Part shown: piece by piece, positions 7,967-16,256 of the stretch
Layout of the letters: each line of letters starts with the position of its first letter
Position numbering within the stretch: the first letter of the stretch is position 1
Source of the DNA: Bacteroidales bacterium UBA5072
GTDB taxonomy: Bacteria; Bacteroidota; Bacteroidia; Bacteroidales; UBA10428
Reading direction: 5' to 3'
Length of the DNA stretch: 42,790 nucleotides
NCBI GenBank assembly: GCA_002415855.1
Contig: DIAS01000026.1
Coordinates: 7,373-50,162, forward strand
Made by a program: the position numbers and the translations under genes
The notes under the pieces: generated by a model
Told to the model about the DNA's origin: nothing
The model's database searches: none
The model's input: the letters and a program-made list of their open reading frames with translations, nothing else

Positions 7967-8731
7967 ATGAAAGTCACTGCATTTGTTGGCAGCGCACGGA
8001 AACAGCACACATACCATGCTGCTGAAAAATTCCTGCAATTGTTGCAATCGTACGGAAACGTTGATACCGAGATTGTCCGGTTGTGTGATTATAACATAGA
8101 AACCTGCAAGGGTTGCAGGATATGTTTCGACAAGGGCGAGGAATTTTGTCAGTTCAAAGACGACAGGGACAAGCTCATCGAAAAAATGACCCATTCAGAT
8201 GGCGTGATCTTTGCAACACCCAATTACTCCTTTCAGCTATCTGCCTATATGAAGATCTTCCTCGACCGGCTTGGCTTTGTCTTTCACCGTCCGCGATTCT
8301 TCGGAAAAACGTTTACCAGCATTGTCGCACAAGGTATCGGCAAGGGAGGGGATATTGTAAAATACCTCCATTTCATTGGAAAAGGACTGGGATTCAATGT
8401 TGTTAAAGGCTCTTGCGTAAAGACCCTTGAACCGATGACTGAAAAAGCCCGGCGTAAGTTTGACCTAACCCTGGAACGGGCCAGTAAAAAATTCTATGCC
8501 CGATTGTCCGGGAAAAAATACCCGTCACCTGCCTTGTTCTGGCTTATGGCTTTCAGAATGGCCCGGACAAGCATGCAGAAAATGCTGGATGAGAACTGGC
8601 GCGATTTTACGTATTACAGGGATAACGGGTGGTTCATATCCGATTACTATTATCCGGTCAAACTGGGTATGTTCAAAAAACTGGCCGGCAAATTGTTTGA
8701 CAGGATGGCTTTGACGATAATCAGAAGTTGA
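7967..8731 (+). CDS. Iron-sulfur flavoprotein (Isf-like), NAD(P)H-dependent FMN oxidoreductase family
   Basis: The ATG at 7967 gives a 254-residue protein opening MKVTAFVGSARKQ, the FMN-phosphate loop of flavodoxin-like reductases. A compact cysteine motif, CKGCRICFDKGEEFC (Cys 47, 50, 53, 61), has the CX2CX2CX4-7C spacing of archaeal-type iron-sulfur flavoproteins, so a [4Fe-4S] cluster beside FMN is likely. ATPNYSFQLSAYMKIFLDRL is the conserved FMN-binding and dimer segment. The C-terminal 80 residues are basic and aromatic, without a recognised domain. Such proteins pass electrons from ferredoxin or NAD(P)H to varied acceptors, and the acceptor here is unknown. The methyltransferase-like gene follows 67 nt downstream. 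Confidence 0.8.
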   Translation: MKVTAFVGSARKQHTYHAAEKFLQLLQSYGNVDTEIVRLCDYNIETCKGCRICFDKGEEFCQFKDDRDKLIEKMTHSDGVIFATPNYSFQLSAYMKIFLDRLGFVFHRPRFFGKTFTSIVAQGIGKGGDIVKYLHFIGKGLGFNVVKGSCVKTLEPMTEKARRKFDLTLERASKKFYARLSGKKYPSPALFWLMAFRMARTSMQKMLDENWRDFTYYRDNGWFISDYYYPVKLGMFKKLAGKLFDRMALTIIRS

Positions 8732-8798
8732 TGGGGCAAGTCTCCGGTTCATTTGCTGCCAAATGCGCCCATTGGTATATCGTAAACAAAATTAAGAA

Positions 8799-9398
8799 AT
8801 GAATTACCTGTTCATCGCCCTTATATGGGCTGCCTACTGCGTCGTGCATAGTTATATGATCAGCATCGGATTCACTGCTTTTATGAAACTGATCCTGAAA
8901 AACTACTATGCTTTTTACAGGACCTTTTATGTGGTGATCTCCTTTGCTCTTCTTTTACCGGTTTTATCCTATACCGGCAAGCTTGCAGATGAGATTGTCA
9001 TCACCTGCCAGCCGCCCTGGTCGTATTTTCGGTATGCTCTGTTGCTCCTTTCAATGCTGATATTCCTGAAGTCCTTTCTCTTTGACTACGATCCGATGAC
9101 TTTTCTGGGAATCCGCCAGATCATGCATTTCACGCGAAAGACCAAAGAAATAAATGCCGGAATTTCGAAAAGAGGCCTTCTGGGTATTGTCAGGCATCCC
9201 ATGTATCTTGCCACCATCCTGTTCCTGTGGTGTCAGACGTTCCGGTTGTCGGATGTTGTTGTAAATGTAGTACTCACCGCCTATGTGATCATCGGCACGG
9301 TCCTCGAAGAAAAAAAACTTGTTTTGGATTTCGGAGAAGCCTATTTGCACTACCAGCAAGAAGTGCCCATGCTGATACCGTTCCTGAAGTTACGCTAA
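8799..9398 (+). CDS. Isoprenylcysteine carboxylmethyltransferase-like/NnrU-like membrane protein
   Basis: The 199-residue integral membrane protein has about five hydrophobic helices. Its C-terminal half has the SAM-binding signature of the ICMT/phospholipid-methyltransferase family: LLGIVRHPMYLATILFLW (RHPMYL at residues 132-137), then LEEKKLVLDFGEAYLHYQQEVPMLIP with the paired acidic residues 170-171. Bacterial members methylate diverse lipids, thiols or amines. The N-terminal half resembles NnrU/MddA-type proteins, so I leave the substrate open. It follows the flavoprotein gene on the same strand. A coding-like fragment continues in frame behind its stop. Confidence 0.75.
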   Translation: MNYLFIALIWAAYCVVHSYMISIGFTAFMKLILKNYYAFYRTFYVVISFALLLPVLSYTGKLADEIVITCQPPWSYFRYALLLLSMLIFLKSFLFDYDPMTFLGIRQIMHFTRKTKEINAGISKRGLLGIVRHPMYLATILFLWCQTFRLSDVVVNVVLTAYVIIGTVLEEKKLVLDFGEAYLHYQQEVPMLIPFLKLR

Positions 9399-9425
9399 AG
9401 GCCGTCCGTATCTGAAAATCCTTTT

Positions 9426-9569
9426 TATACCCTGGGGGCTGTTTGCACCCTCACCCACCTGATCAGGACGTTCTATGATATCCTGAAACACAGAAAGATA
9501 ATCAATGTCACAAGAGCATTATCAATTTCAGCGTTCAACAGAGGATCTTTCAAAAGACGATTGATTTAA
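9426..9569 (+). pseudogene. Possible coding remnant downstream of the methyltransferase-like gene
   Basis: The frame that continues past the stop at 9396-9398 stays open to a TAA at 9567-9569. It reads like protein sequence at its front (YTLGAVCTLTHLIRTFYDI, then LKHRKIIN). It has no start codon of its own and I recognise no domain. It may be the trace of a decayed gene or a former C-terminal extension, or simply chance. Confidence 0.25.
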
Positions 9570-9600
9570 CTATCATTGGACAATATTCATTTACATATCC

Positions 9601-11034
9601 ATGTCACACATCCCCAGAAAGCAAGGCCACCTCATCCGCACCCTCACACTGGGCTCTGCCATGATGCTGGTAGTCAGTTCGGTTATCGGATCAGGCGTTT
9701 TTAAGAAAGTTGCCCCCATGTCGGCTGAACTGGGATCACCCCTGCTGGTGTTGTTATGCTGGGCCCTGGCAGGACTGATCACCCTGTTCGGGGCACTGAG
9801 CAATGCCGAAATTGCCGGGATGTATGCAGGCTCAGGCGGGGAATACGTGTATTTCAAGCGCATATACGGCCGTTTCATGGCCTTTATGTATGGGTGGAGC
9901 GTATTTACGGTAATAAAAACGGCTGCTGTATCTTCAATAGCTTATGTTTTTGCCCAGTCGTTCAATGCGGTCATATCACTGCCGCGCCTTCCCGAAGCAT
10001 TCGAGAAACTCTCACTGCTGGGACTTTTTAGACCTCTGGAGAATTTCGGGGTCAAATTGCTTACCATCATGCTGATCCTGGTACTCACGTTTGTTAATAC
10101 AAGGGGACTGAAAGGGGGTGCCAAGCTGAGCGGTTACTTTACCTGGATGGTCGGCGCAGGCTTGCTGTTGACGGTACTGGCGGGTATGCTCTTCGGGAAC
10201 GGAAGTCCGGATAACTTGTTTACCACTGCCTCCGCAATGCAATCCGACACACCAGGCGGCTTCGGTTTCATCAAAGCCATATTTGCTTCCCTGCTGGCTG
10301 CCTTCTGGGCTTATGAGGGCTGGAACACGATTGGATTTTTGGGCGGGGAGATCCACCAACCGAATAAAAATATCCCCCTGGCCCTGATGGGCGGCATGGC
10401 CATCATCATCACCACCTATCTGCTGGTGAATCTCACATACCTCTATGTGCTTCCCATCGATAATCTGGTGGGTGTATTCCGGTCGCAGAATGAGATTGCC
10501 GGAGTTACTGTTGTCAGGCATTTTGCCGGGAATTCGGGTGCTTTTGTGCTTTCACTGCTCATCCTGATCACCACCTTCGGTTGCACCAACAGCACCATCA
10601 TCATGCCACCGCGCATATACCAGGCTATGGCAAACGACGGGCTGTTCTTCAAAGGCCTGGTGGATATCCATCCAAGATTCAATACCCCCAACAAAGCCTT
10701 GTGGCTGCAAGGGTTATGGGCTTCAATACTGGTGCTTTCAGGCAGTTTCGACCAGCTTACGGACATGCTCATCTTTGTGGTTTTCTTCTTTTACGGGGCT
10801 ACTACCCTGGGTGTTTTTGTTATGCGGGTCAAAGAACCCCTTGTTGAACGTCCTTACAAGGCCTGGGGATACCCGGTGATCCCTGCATTGTTTATCATTT
10901 TCTGCATCAGCCTGGTCGTCATCACCTGTTTTACCAATCCTCGTGAAGCCGGTATCGGCTTTCTGCTTGTGCTGTCGGGAATACCGCTGTATTATTACTG
11001 GAACAGGAGAAACGATAAGGAAGTGTTTAAGTAA
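9601..11034 (+). CDS. APC-family amino acid permease
   Basis: The 477-residue inner-membrane protein has about 12 hydrophobic helices. Its first helix carries the APC substrate-binding loop VVSSVIGSGVFKK (GSG), and FGALSNAEIAGMYAGSGGEYVYFKRIYG matches the TM2-TM3 region of LAT/APC exchangers. FASLLAAFWAYEGWNTIGFLGGEIHQPNKNIPLAL is the conserved TM6 block. The family moves amino acids or polyamines by proton symport or exchange, and the substrate cannot be read from the sequence. It appears monocistronic and is convergent with the heptose kinase gene across a tandem-repeat spacer. Confidence 0.9.
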   Translation: MSHIPRKQGHLIRTLTLGSAMMLVVSSVIGSGVFKKVAPMSAELGSPLLVLLCWALAGLITLFGALSNAEIAGMYAGSGGEYVYFKRIYGRFMAFMYGWSVFTVIKTAAVSSIAYVFAQSFNAVISLPRLPEAFEKLSLLGLFRPLENFGVKLLTIMLILVLTFVNTRGLKGGAKLSGYFTWMVGAGLLLTVLAGMLFGNGSPDNLFTTASAMQSDTPGGFGFIKAIFASLLAAFWAYEGWNTIGFLGGEIHQPNKNIPLALMGGMAIIITTYLLVNLTYLYVLPIDNLVGVFRSQNEIAGVTVVRHFAGNSGAFVLSLLILITTFGCTNSTIIMPPRIYQAMANDGLFFKGLVDIHPRFNTPNKALWLQGLWASILVLSGSFDQLTDMLIFVVFFFYGATTLGVFVMRVKEPLVERPYKAWGYPVIPALFIIFCISLVVITCFTNPREAGIGFLLVLSGIPLYYYWNRRNDKEVFK

Positions 11035-11093
11035 TTAATTGATGCAGAAACGAGGTTTTGTCATGCTGCGTGTAACGAAGCAGCTGTGTGTGG

Positions 11094-11157
11094 TCAGTCG
11101 GGCAGTCATGCAGTCATGCAGTCATGCAGTCGGGCAGTCATGCAGTCATGCAGTCTA
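11094..11157. repeat. Tandem 8-bp repeat, eight units
   Basis: Eight consecutive 8-mers fit the form gcagtcNN. Five are GCAGTCAT, one is GCAGTCGG, and the two edge units are variants (TCAGTCGG and GCAGTCTA). The array fills most of the 128-nt gap between two convergent stop codons. It has no unique spacers, so it is a microsatellite and not a CRISPR array. Confidence 0.9.
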
Positions 11158-11162
11158 ATAGC

Positions 11163-12209
11163 CTAATCACTGTAATTAACCAGCCATTCCTTTTCCACCG
11201 GAACAACGCCGACCTTTTCACAAACCAGTCCGGCTGCCAGATTTGCCAGCCTGGCCGTGTCGTATGAATCAAGACCTGTTGCCAGGCAAAGGCTGGCTAC
11301 TGCTATAACCGTATCACCTGCGCCTGAAACATCAGCTACATCTCGTGCCAGTGTCGGCACAACTTTGTATTCATTATCCATGCTGATCAACATGCCATGT
11401 TCGGAAAGCGTGATCATCACCATGCGAAAGCCCGACTGCCTTTGTAATATTTTTGCTGCCTCATGAACGCCGTCAAAATCGGTTTTGACAAGTTCGATAT
11501 GCATGCCCTCCGTGAGCTCTTTGAAATTTGGCTTGAACAGGGTGGCATTTCTGTAATGGTTGAAATTCCGTTTCTTGGGATCTACCAGCGTGGGAATATT
11601 CCAGGTGTTTCCCAGCGAGATTACCTTGTCTATCAGGCCTGGGGTGATTACTCCCTTATCATAATCCTGGAAAATGATGGCTGAAATATTACTCTGATTA
11701 ACTAATGCCTGAATCCTTTGCCACAGTGCATTTTCAAGCTCTTCACCGATATAATTGTCATCCTCCTGATCAACCCGTAACAGTTGCTGATGTCCTGCAA
11801 TGATCCTTGTTTTGCATGTGGTCATTCTTTCCGGTGATTCTATCAGTCCCTCTTCAGGCATTCCCAAATCCCTGATCATTTGTCTGAAGATCCTGCTGTT
11901 CTCATCCTCTCCTATCACAGAGCACATGATGGGCATGGCTCCCAGAGATTTTATATTTAACGCTACGTTTGCCGCCCCGCCAAGCCTGTTTTCTGTATGG
12001 CCGCGCATGACCACCGGTACCGGTGCTTCGGGAGAAATCCGCGATACCTTTCCCCATACATAGGCATCTACCATTACATCTCCCACAATCAGTACTTTGA
12101 GGTCTTCGAACTTTTTTAATATGTTGTTGATATCCAAGATTCCCACCCTGTTAATTTTTACTACGTAAAGATAAGACTTGCCGTTTAAAATAAAAACAGG
12201 CCGGCGCAT
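11163..12209 (-). CDS. hldA: PfkB-family kinase, D-glycero-beta-D-manno-heptose-7-phosphate kinase-like
   Basis: Kinases of this type phosphorylate heptose 7-phosphate at C1 for the ADP-heptose needed in LPS inner core. The protein shows VLIVGDVMVDAYVWGKVSRISPEAP, GGAANVALNIKSLGA, the NFKEL segment and the ATP/catalytic DVSGAGDTVIAVASLCLA motif. Only the kinase domain is present, with no RfaE2 nucleotidyltransferase domain, so that step must be encoded elsewhere. The start is uncertain: ATG at 12209 gives 348 residues with an odd leader, while TTG at 12137 (LDINNILKKFEDL) gives the usual N-terminus. The upstream ATG would place this gene's 5' end against the divergent rhomboid promoter. Confidence 0.8.
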   Translation of the reverse strand: MRRPVFILNGKSYLYVVKINRVGILDINNILKKFEDLKVLIVGDVMVDAYVWGKVSRISPEAPVPVVMRGHTENRLGGAANVALNIKSLGAMPIMCSVIGEDENSRIFRQMIRDLGMPEEGLIESPERMTTCKTRIIAGHQQLLRVDQEDDNYIGEELENALWQRIQALVNQSNISAIIFQDYDKGVITPGLIDKVISLGNTWNIPTLVDPKKRNFNHYRNATLFKPNFKELTEGMHIELVKTDFDGVHEAAKILQRQSGFRMVMITLSEHGMLISMDNEYKVVPTLARDVADVSGAGDTVIAVASLCLATGLDSYDTARLANLAAGLVCEKVGVVPVEKEWLVNYSD

Positions 12210-12224
12210 TTGCTAAAACAATCC

Positions 12225-12232
12225 TATATTTG
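12225..12232 (+). promoter_or_regulatory. Bacteroidota-type -7 element for the rhomboid operon
   Basis: TATATTTG matches TAnnTTTG exactly and lies 27 nt before the ATG at 12260. A TTTG at 12209-12212 is closer than the usual spacing. The element lies in the 5' overlap zone with the divergent kinase gene. Confidence 0.45.
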
Positions 12233-12259
12233 CCAGGTGAAATCCGTAAATCCTGTATT

Positions 12260-13093
12260 ATGAGTTTCTTTGGTTCCGGACGTGGCTTGGCACTTCCTCC
12301 TGTGGTTAAGAATATCATCATTATCAATGTGGTCGTATTTGCAGCAACCTGGCTGACATCTGACGTTATGGGCACTGATTTCATGTGGAGGCATTTTGCC
12401 CTTTTCAGCGTGAAATCACCTTTATTTGAGCCTCATCAGATCATTACGCATATTTTTATGCATGCCAATTTTGCCCATATCTTTTTTAACATGTTCGGTG
12501 TATTTATGTTTGGCCGGATACTGGAACAGCTCTGGGGAAGCAGAAAGATGATGATCTTTTACACGGTGACCGGTTTGGGGGCAGCCCTGATTCATCTCAC
12601 CGTAAACTATTTCCAGATGAGCCAGTTGATGAAGATGGCGAGCGAATTCAATAACACCCCGGGTTATACCCTGTTCCATGAGATTGTTACAAAATATGGT
12701 TCAAGAACTGGACAGTATGATCAGATCATGAGTTTTATGCAGCAATGGTTTTATAAACCCGATGATCCTTCTTTTATCACAGCAGGGAAAAATTATGTCG
12801 CCGAGATCATCTACGGCAACCTGAACATCCCCACTGTTGGTGCATCCGGAGCCGTTTTCGGATTACTGATCGCTTTTGCCATGATGTTTCCTGATGTTGA
12901 ACTGATGCTGATCTTCCTGCCCATACCCATCAAAGCCAAATATTTTGTGCCCTTCTATGCCCTTTTGGAATTGTTTTTCGGAGTAGCCGGCTTCCGGTGG
13001 GACAATGTAGCGCATTTTGCCCACCTGGGAGGGGCATTGTTCGGATTCCTGCTCGTGAAGTGGTGGAAACGGAATCAATTTAGAATTTATTGA
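12260..13093 (+). CDS. Rhomboid-family intramembrane serine protease (first of a tandem pair)
   Basis: The ATG at 12260 gives 277 residues. Rhomboids cleave transmembrane substrates inside the lipid bilayer. The six-helix core shows HIFMHANFAHIFFNMFGVFMFG (the His and HxxxN of TM2), the catalytic serine in VGASGAVFGLL (Ser 196) and the catalytic histidine in NVAHFAHLGGALFGF (His 255). An unusual hydrophilic loop of about 80 residues (roughly 115-190) lies between the TM3 and TM4 regions. This longer form is common in Bacteroidota rhomboids as far as I recall. It is first in a probable operon with a second rhomboid and an EEP-family protein. Confidence 0.9.
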   Translation: MSFFGSGRGLALPPVVKNIIIINVVVFAATWLTSDVMGTDFMWRHFALFSVKSPLFEPHQIITHIFMHANFAHIFFNMFGVFMFGRILEQLWGSRKMMIFYTVTGLGAALIHLTVNYFQMSQLMKMASEFNNTPGYTLFHEIVTKYGSRTGQYDQIMSFMQQWFYKPDDPSFITAGKNYVAEIIYGNLNIPTVGASGAVFGLLIAFAMMFPDVELMLIFLPIPIKAKYFVPFYALLELFFGVAGFRWDNVAHFAHLGGALFGFLLVKWWKRNQFRIY

Positions 13094-13154
13094 TAAATTT
13101 GTCATAATTTAAAATATAGGTTTTCCATAAAGTATTATGACTGGCTATTGTTCC

Positions 13155-13202
13155 TTCGAATCCGCTCAGGGTAACCATCGTGTCGGGCTGAGCGGCGTCG
13201 AA
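13155..13202. repeat. Imperfect inverted repeat between the two rhomboid genes
   Basis: TTCGAATCCGCTCAGGG (13155-13171) and CGGGCTGAGCGGCGTCGAA (13184-13202) are imperfect reverse complements with a 12-nt loop. The ctgagcg...gtcga core also occurs inside the inverted repeat at 18341-18420, so both may belong to one interspersed family. As a hairpin it could stabilise or attenuate the polycistronic message. Confidence 0.55.
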
Positions 13203-13242
13203 CCCAATATGTAAATAAGTAAAACCTAATCTCGTTTTGTTT

Positions 13243-14160
13243 ATGAGTCTGGTTGATGAAATAAAACTATCCTTCAGGCAGGGCAGTGTCCTCAACCGCT
13301 TAATCTTCATCAATATCGGCATTTTTATAGCGCTTGGCCTCCTGTTTGTTGTTTTGCGGTTGTTTACTCCCGGCACCACACTGGTAGCCTTGAAATTTCA
13401 GTTCCATGATAGTGTCCTGAAGTATCTCATGGTACCAAGCCTTCCCGGCGAATTGCTGTTCCGGCCCTGGACCATGATCACTTACATGTTCACACATTTC
13501 AATTTATGGCACATCCTCTTTAATATGCTTGTGCTGTTCTGGTTTGGCCGGATCTTCCTGCAATACCTCAGCGGAAAACAATTGTTGAGCACTTACCTGC
13601 TTGGCGGGCTGGCCGGAGCTTTGCTTTATGTGCTATTCTTCAACCTGTTCCCCGGATTAAAAGAATACCTGGGTGGCTCCATGCTGGGTGCATCGGCATC
13701 GATCATGGCCATCGTAATTGCCATATCTTTTTACGTGCCTGATTATACCATTTACATGTTGTTTATCGGTCCGGTCAGGCTGAAGTACGTCGCCCTTGCT
13801 TTTATCGTCATTGACATCCTTATGATAGCCTCGGACAATGCCGGGGGAAACATTGCCCACCTGGGCGGTGCACTTTATGGTTTCGCATTCATCACCCTGT
13901 TTAAGAAGGGACGAGATATCGGGAACTGGGTGAACATCTTCCTCGATAAAGTAATTACCTTGTTCAGGCCCCACCCAAAGCTTAATGTCGCTTACCGGAA
14001 AAGCACCAGACATGTTGCGGATGAGGACTACAACCGCAACAAGGTGGAACAGCAGAAAGAAATTGACCGTATCCTCGATAAAATTGCTCAGGGAGGTTAT
14101 GAAAGCCTGACAAAAAAAGAAAAGGAGACTTTGTTCAAGATGAGTGATCACAGAAAATAA
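13243..14160 (+). CDS. Rhomboid-family intramembrane serine protease with C-terminal cytoplasmic tail
   Basis: The ATG at 13243 (MSLVDEIKLSFRQG) gives 305 residues. The rhomboid core shows YMFTHFNLWHILFNMLVLFWFG, the serine motif LGASASIMAIV (Ser 151) and NIAHLGGALYGF (His 206). Behind the last helix is a polar tail of about 90 residues ending EEDYNRNKVEQQKEID-like sequence (read here as DEDYNRNKVEQQKEIDRIL) and LTKKEKETLFKMS, a short helical module often attached to Bacteroidota rhomboids. The paralogue upstream has no such tail, so the two may have different partners. The gene overlaps the next one by 17 nt. Confidence 0.9.
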   Translation: MSLVDEIKLSFRQGSVLNRLIFINIGIFIALGLLFVVLRLFTPGTTLVALKFQFHDSVLKYLMVPSLPGELLFRPWTMITYMFTHFNLWHILFNMLVLFWFGRIFLQYLSGKQLLSTYLLGGLAGALLYVLFFNLFPGLKEYLGGSMLGASASIMAIVIAISFYVPDYTIYMLFIGPVRLKYVALAFIVIDILMIASDNAGGNIAHLGGALYGFAFITLFKKGRDIGNWVNIFLDKVITLFRPHPKLNVAYRKSTRHVADEDYNRNKVEQQKEIDRILDKIAQGGYESLTKKEKETLFKMSDHRK

Positions 14161-15334
14161 ACGGAACAACTGTTGCATAAACCCTGCCAAACCCTGTCCC
14201 TTGAGAAGAGTTGTCCGTAATATATTGTTTGTCATCAATACGGCATTGGCCCTGTTGCTGATTATTATCTACCTGTCAGTTTTTGTCAGCCCGGCTACTG
14301 CATGGATATTTGCCTTTGTGGCGCTCAGTTATCCATTTGTTCTGGTTCTGAATATCCTGTTTATCATTTTCTGGGTGATTTATAGAAAGTGGTACTTTTT
14401 AATTTCCTTGTTTTGCGTTTTGCTCGGATGGAATTCTATGAAGAGGTTCTTCCAGGTGCACGTAAAACACCCCGAGCCGGTCGTCCTCGAAAAGACGATA
14501 GACCTGCTTACATACAATGTAAGATTATTTAACTATTACCAGTGGAACAAGGACACTTCGGCCTGGCAGAAAATTGTGGATTTTGTCCATACGGAGGATG
14601 CCGACATTGTGTGTTTCCAGGAATTCATTACGCTACCCGGTACACACCACGACCTGGAAAGTCTGAAAAGGGAGCTTTCGCCGCTTGTCTATTCTCATGT
14701 ATATTATTCTGATAATGTTCCCAGGAAAATCAACTTTGGAATGGCTACCTTCAGCAGGTATCCGATTATCCATAAGGAACGGATTGATTTTGAGGAATCG
14801 CTGAACGGAAGTGTCTGTTCCGACCTGGTCATCGGAACTGATACCATACGGGTTTACAATTGCCACCTGCAATCCATCCGTTTAAGAAAGGATTACAACG
14901 ACCTGCTGGACAGCCTGATATTTAATTACAGCGAAAAACAACTGGATGAGCTGAAGGAGATTTCTGTACGTATGCGACAGGCTTATATACAAAGGGCAGA
15001 ACAGGTCGACATCCTGGTCAGGCACATCCGGTCTTCGCCTTACCCGGTTATCGTATGCGGCGACTTTAACGATACCCCGGTATCCTATACATATCATCGA
15101 TTATCCGGGAAAATGAAGGATGCGTTTATTGAAGCGGGTTCAGGAATAGGCAATACTTTCAGGGGCAACCTGCCTTATGTGCGTATTGATTATGTGCTCT
15201 ACAGCCCTCCCTTTCGTGCCCATCAGTACAGGACCCAAAAAGAACCCTGGTCAGATCATTATCCGGTAACTACCCGGTTCACCCTGCACGAAACGGCAGA
15301 TTCAACAGGTCAACATTCCCGCCCGAAAGAATAA
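14144..15334 (+). CDS. Membrane-anchored endonuclease/exonuclease/phosphatase (EEP) family protein
   Basis: The 396-residue frame begins with a GTG at 14144 inside the rhomboid gene. A TTG at 14201 is an alternative start just before the first helix. Three hydrophobic helices (about residues 23-100) precede a complete EEP domain: IDLLTYNVRLFN, DIVCFQEF (metal-binding Glu), INFGMATFSRYPI, VYNCHLQS, VIVCGDFNDTP, RIDYVLYSP and the catalytic WSDHYPVTTRF. The family contains nucleases, phosphodiesterases and sphingomyelinase-like enzymes, and the substrate is unknown. The overlap with the rhomboid gene suggests translational coupling. Its 3' end overlaps the convergent PLP-lyase gene by 56 nt. Confidence 0.85.
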   Translation: MITENKRNNCCINPAKPCPLRRVVRNILFVINTALALLLIIIYLSVFVSPATAWIFAFVALSYPFVLVLNILFIIFWVIYRKWYFLISLFCVLLGWNSMKRFFQVHVKHPEPVVLEKTIDLLTYNVRLFNYYQWNKDTSAWQKIVDFVHTEDADIVCFQEFITLPGTHHDLESLKRELSPLVYSHVYYSDNVPRKINFGMATFSRYPIIHKERIDFEESLNGSVCSDLVIGTDTIRVYNCHLQSIRLRKDYNDLLDSLIFNYSEKQLDELKEISVRMRQAYIQRAEQVDILVRHIRSSPYPVIVCGDFNDTPVSYTYHRLSGKMKDAFIEAGSGIGNTFRGNLPYVRIDYVLYSPPFRAHQYRTQKEPWSDHYPVTTRFTLHETADSTGQHSRPKE

Positions 15335-16235
15335 TCCCTGAACGTTCCCCCTTAAAGTTCAGGTGGTTATCCAGTAAAGCCGCCAGGGCCACGGCAGAAG
15401 AAGGTTCGATAATGATCTTCATACGTTGCCACACCAGCAGCATGGCCTGCAAAATAGATTCCTCAGAAACCGTAAAGATATCATCCACATGGGCCCTGAT
15501 GACGGTAAAGGTACGCTCGCTGAGCGATGTAAGCAGTCCATCGGCTATTGTTTTAGGATTAACGGAGGGCAGTAATTGTCCCGTTCTGAACGAACGACAG
15601 GCATCATCGGCATTGGCTGGTTCACACCCGTATACCCTGATGGAGGGTTTCATGGATTTTGCTGCCAGTGCCGTTCCGGATAATAGTCCTCCTCCGCCCA
15701 CAGGTGCAAAAATGCTATCCAGATCCGGAAATTCTTCCAGCAGCTCTTTTGCAGCTGTTCCCTGCCCGCAAATGACCCTGAAATTATCGTATGGATGTAC
15801 CACCGTTGCCCCGGTCCGGGATACAATGGTTTCAAGGGTTTCCTCCCTGCTTTTCAGGGTGGGCTCACAAAAGGTGATCTCGGCACCGTAATGTCGCACT
15901 GCATCAATTTTGGGCTTCGGTGCGGTTCGCGGCATCACTACAAAGCATTTTATACCCCGGTTCCTGGCAGCCAGGGCCAGCGCAGCTGCATGGTTTCCCG
16001 AGGAATGCGTTGCCACACCATTTCCAGCATCCTGCGCCCCAAGCGAAAGCACAGCATTGGTCGCCCCGCGGTATTTGAATGCACCCACTTTCTGAAAATT
16101 CTCACATTTAAAGAATAATTCAGCACCGGCAAGCTGGTTGATATTCATAGAGGTCATCACAGGGGTGCGGTGAATGTGAGGCGCAATTGTTTTGTGCGCC
16201 TTTTGAATATCCTGAAATGTGGGAATATCTTGCAT
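15279..16235 (-). CDS. PLP-dependent threonine ammonia-lyase/serine racemase-like enzyme
   Basis: The 318-residue fold-type II PLP enzyme resembles catabolic threonine dehydratases and serine racemases. It shows HRTPVMTS, FKCENFQKVGAFKYRGA with the Schiff-base lysine (Lys 54), SSGNHAAALALAA (substrate loop), the phosphate-binding VGGGGLLSG, and ILSGGNVDL near the C-terminus. No ACT regulatory domain follows, so isoleucine feedback as in biosynthetic IlvA is not expected. Sequence alone does not separate deaminase from racemase. The start lies 21 nt behind the stop of the CarboxypepD_reg gene, so it may be the last gene of that minus-strand unit. Confidence 0.85.
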   Translation of the reverse strand: MQDIPTFQDIQKAHKTIAPHIHRTPVMTSMNINQLAGAELFFKCENFQKVGAFKYRGATNAVLSLGAQDAGNGVATHSSGNHAAALALAARNRGIKCFVVMPRTAPKPKIDAVRHYGAEITFCEPTLKSREETLETIVSRTGATVVHPYDNFRVICGQGTAAKELLEEFPDLDSIFAPVGGGGLLSGTALAAKSMKPSIRVYGCEPANADDACRSFRTGQLLPSVNPKTIADGLLTSLSERTFTVIRAHVDDIFTVSEESILQAMLLVWQRMKIIIEPSSAVALAALLDNHLNFKGERSGIILSGGNVDLLNLPFRAG

Positions 16236-16256
16236 AGGAATGGATTACTGAATAAG

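Noticed and set aside
11094..11157. Possible CRISPR array
   Set aside because: The units are 8 bp and directly adjacent, with no spacers, and no cas genes are nearby.
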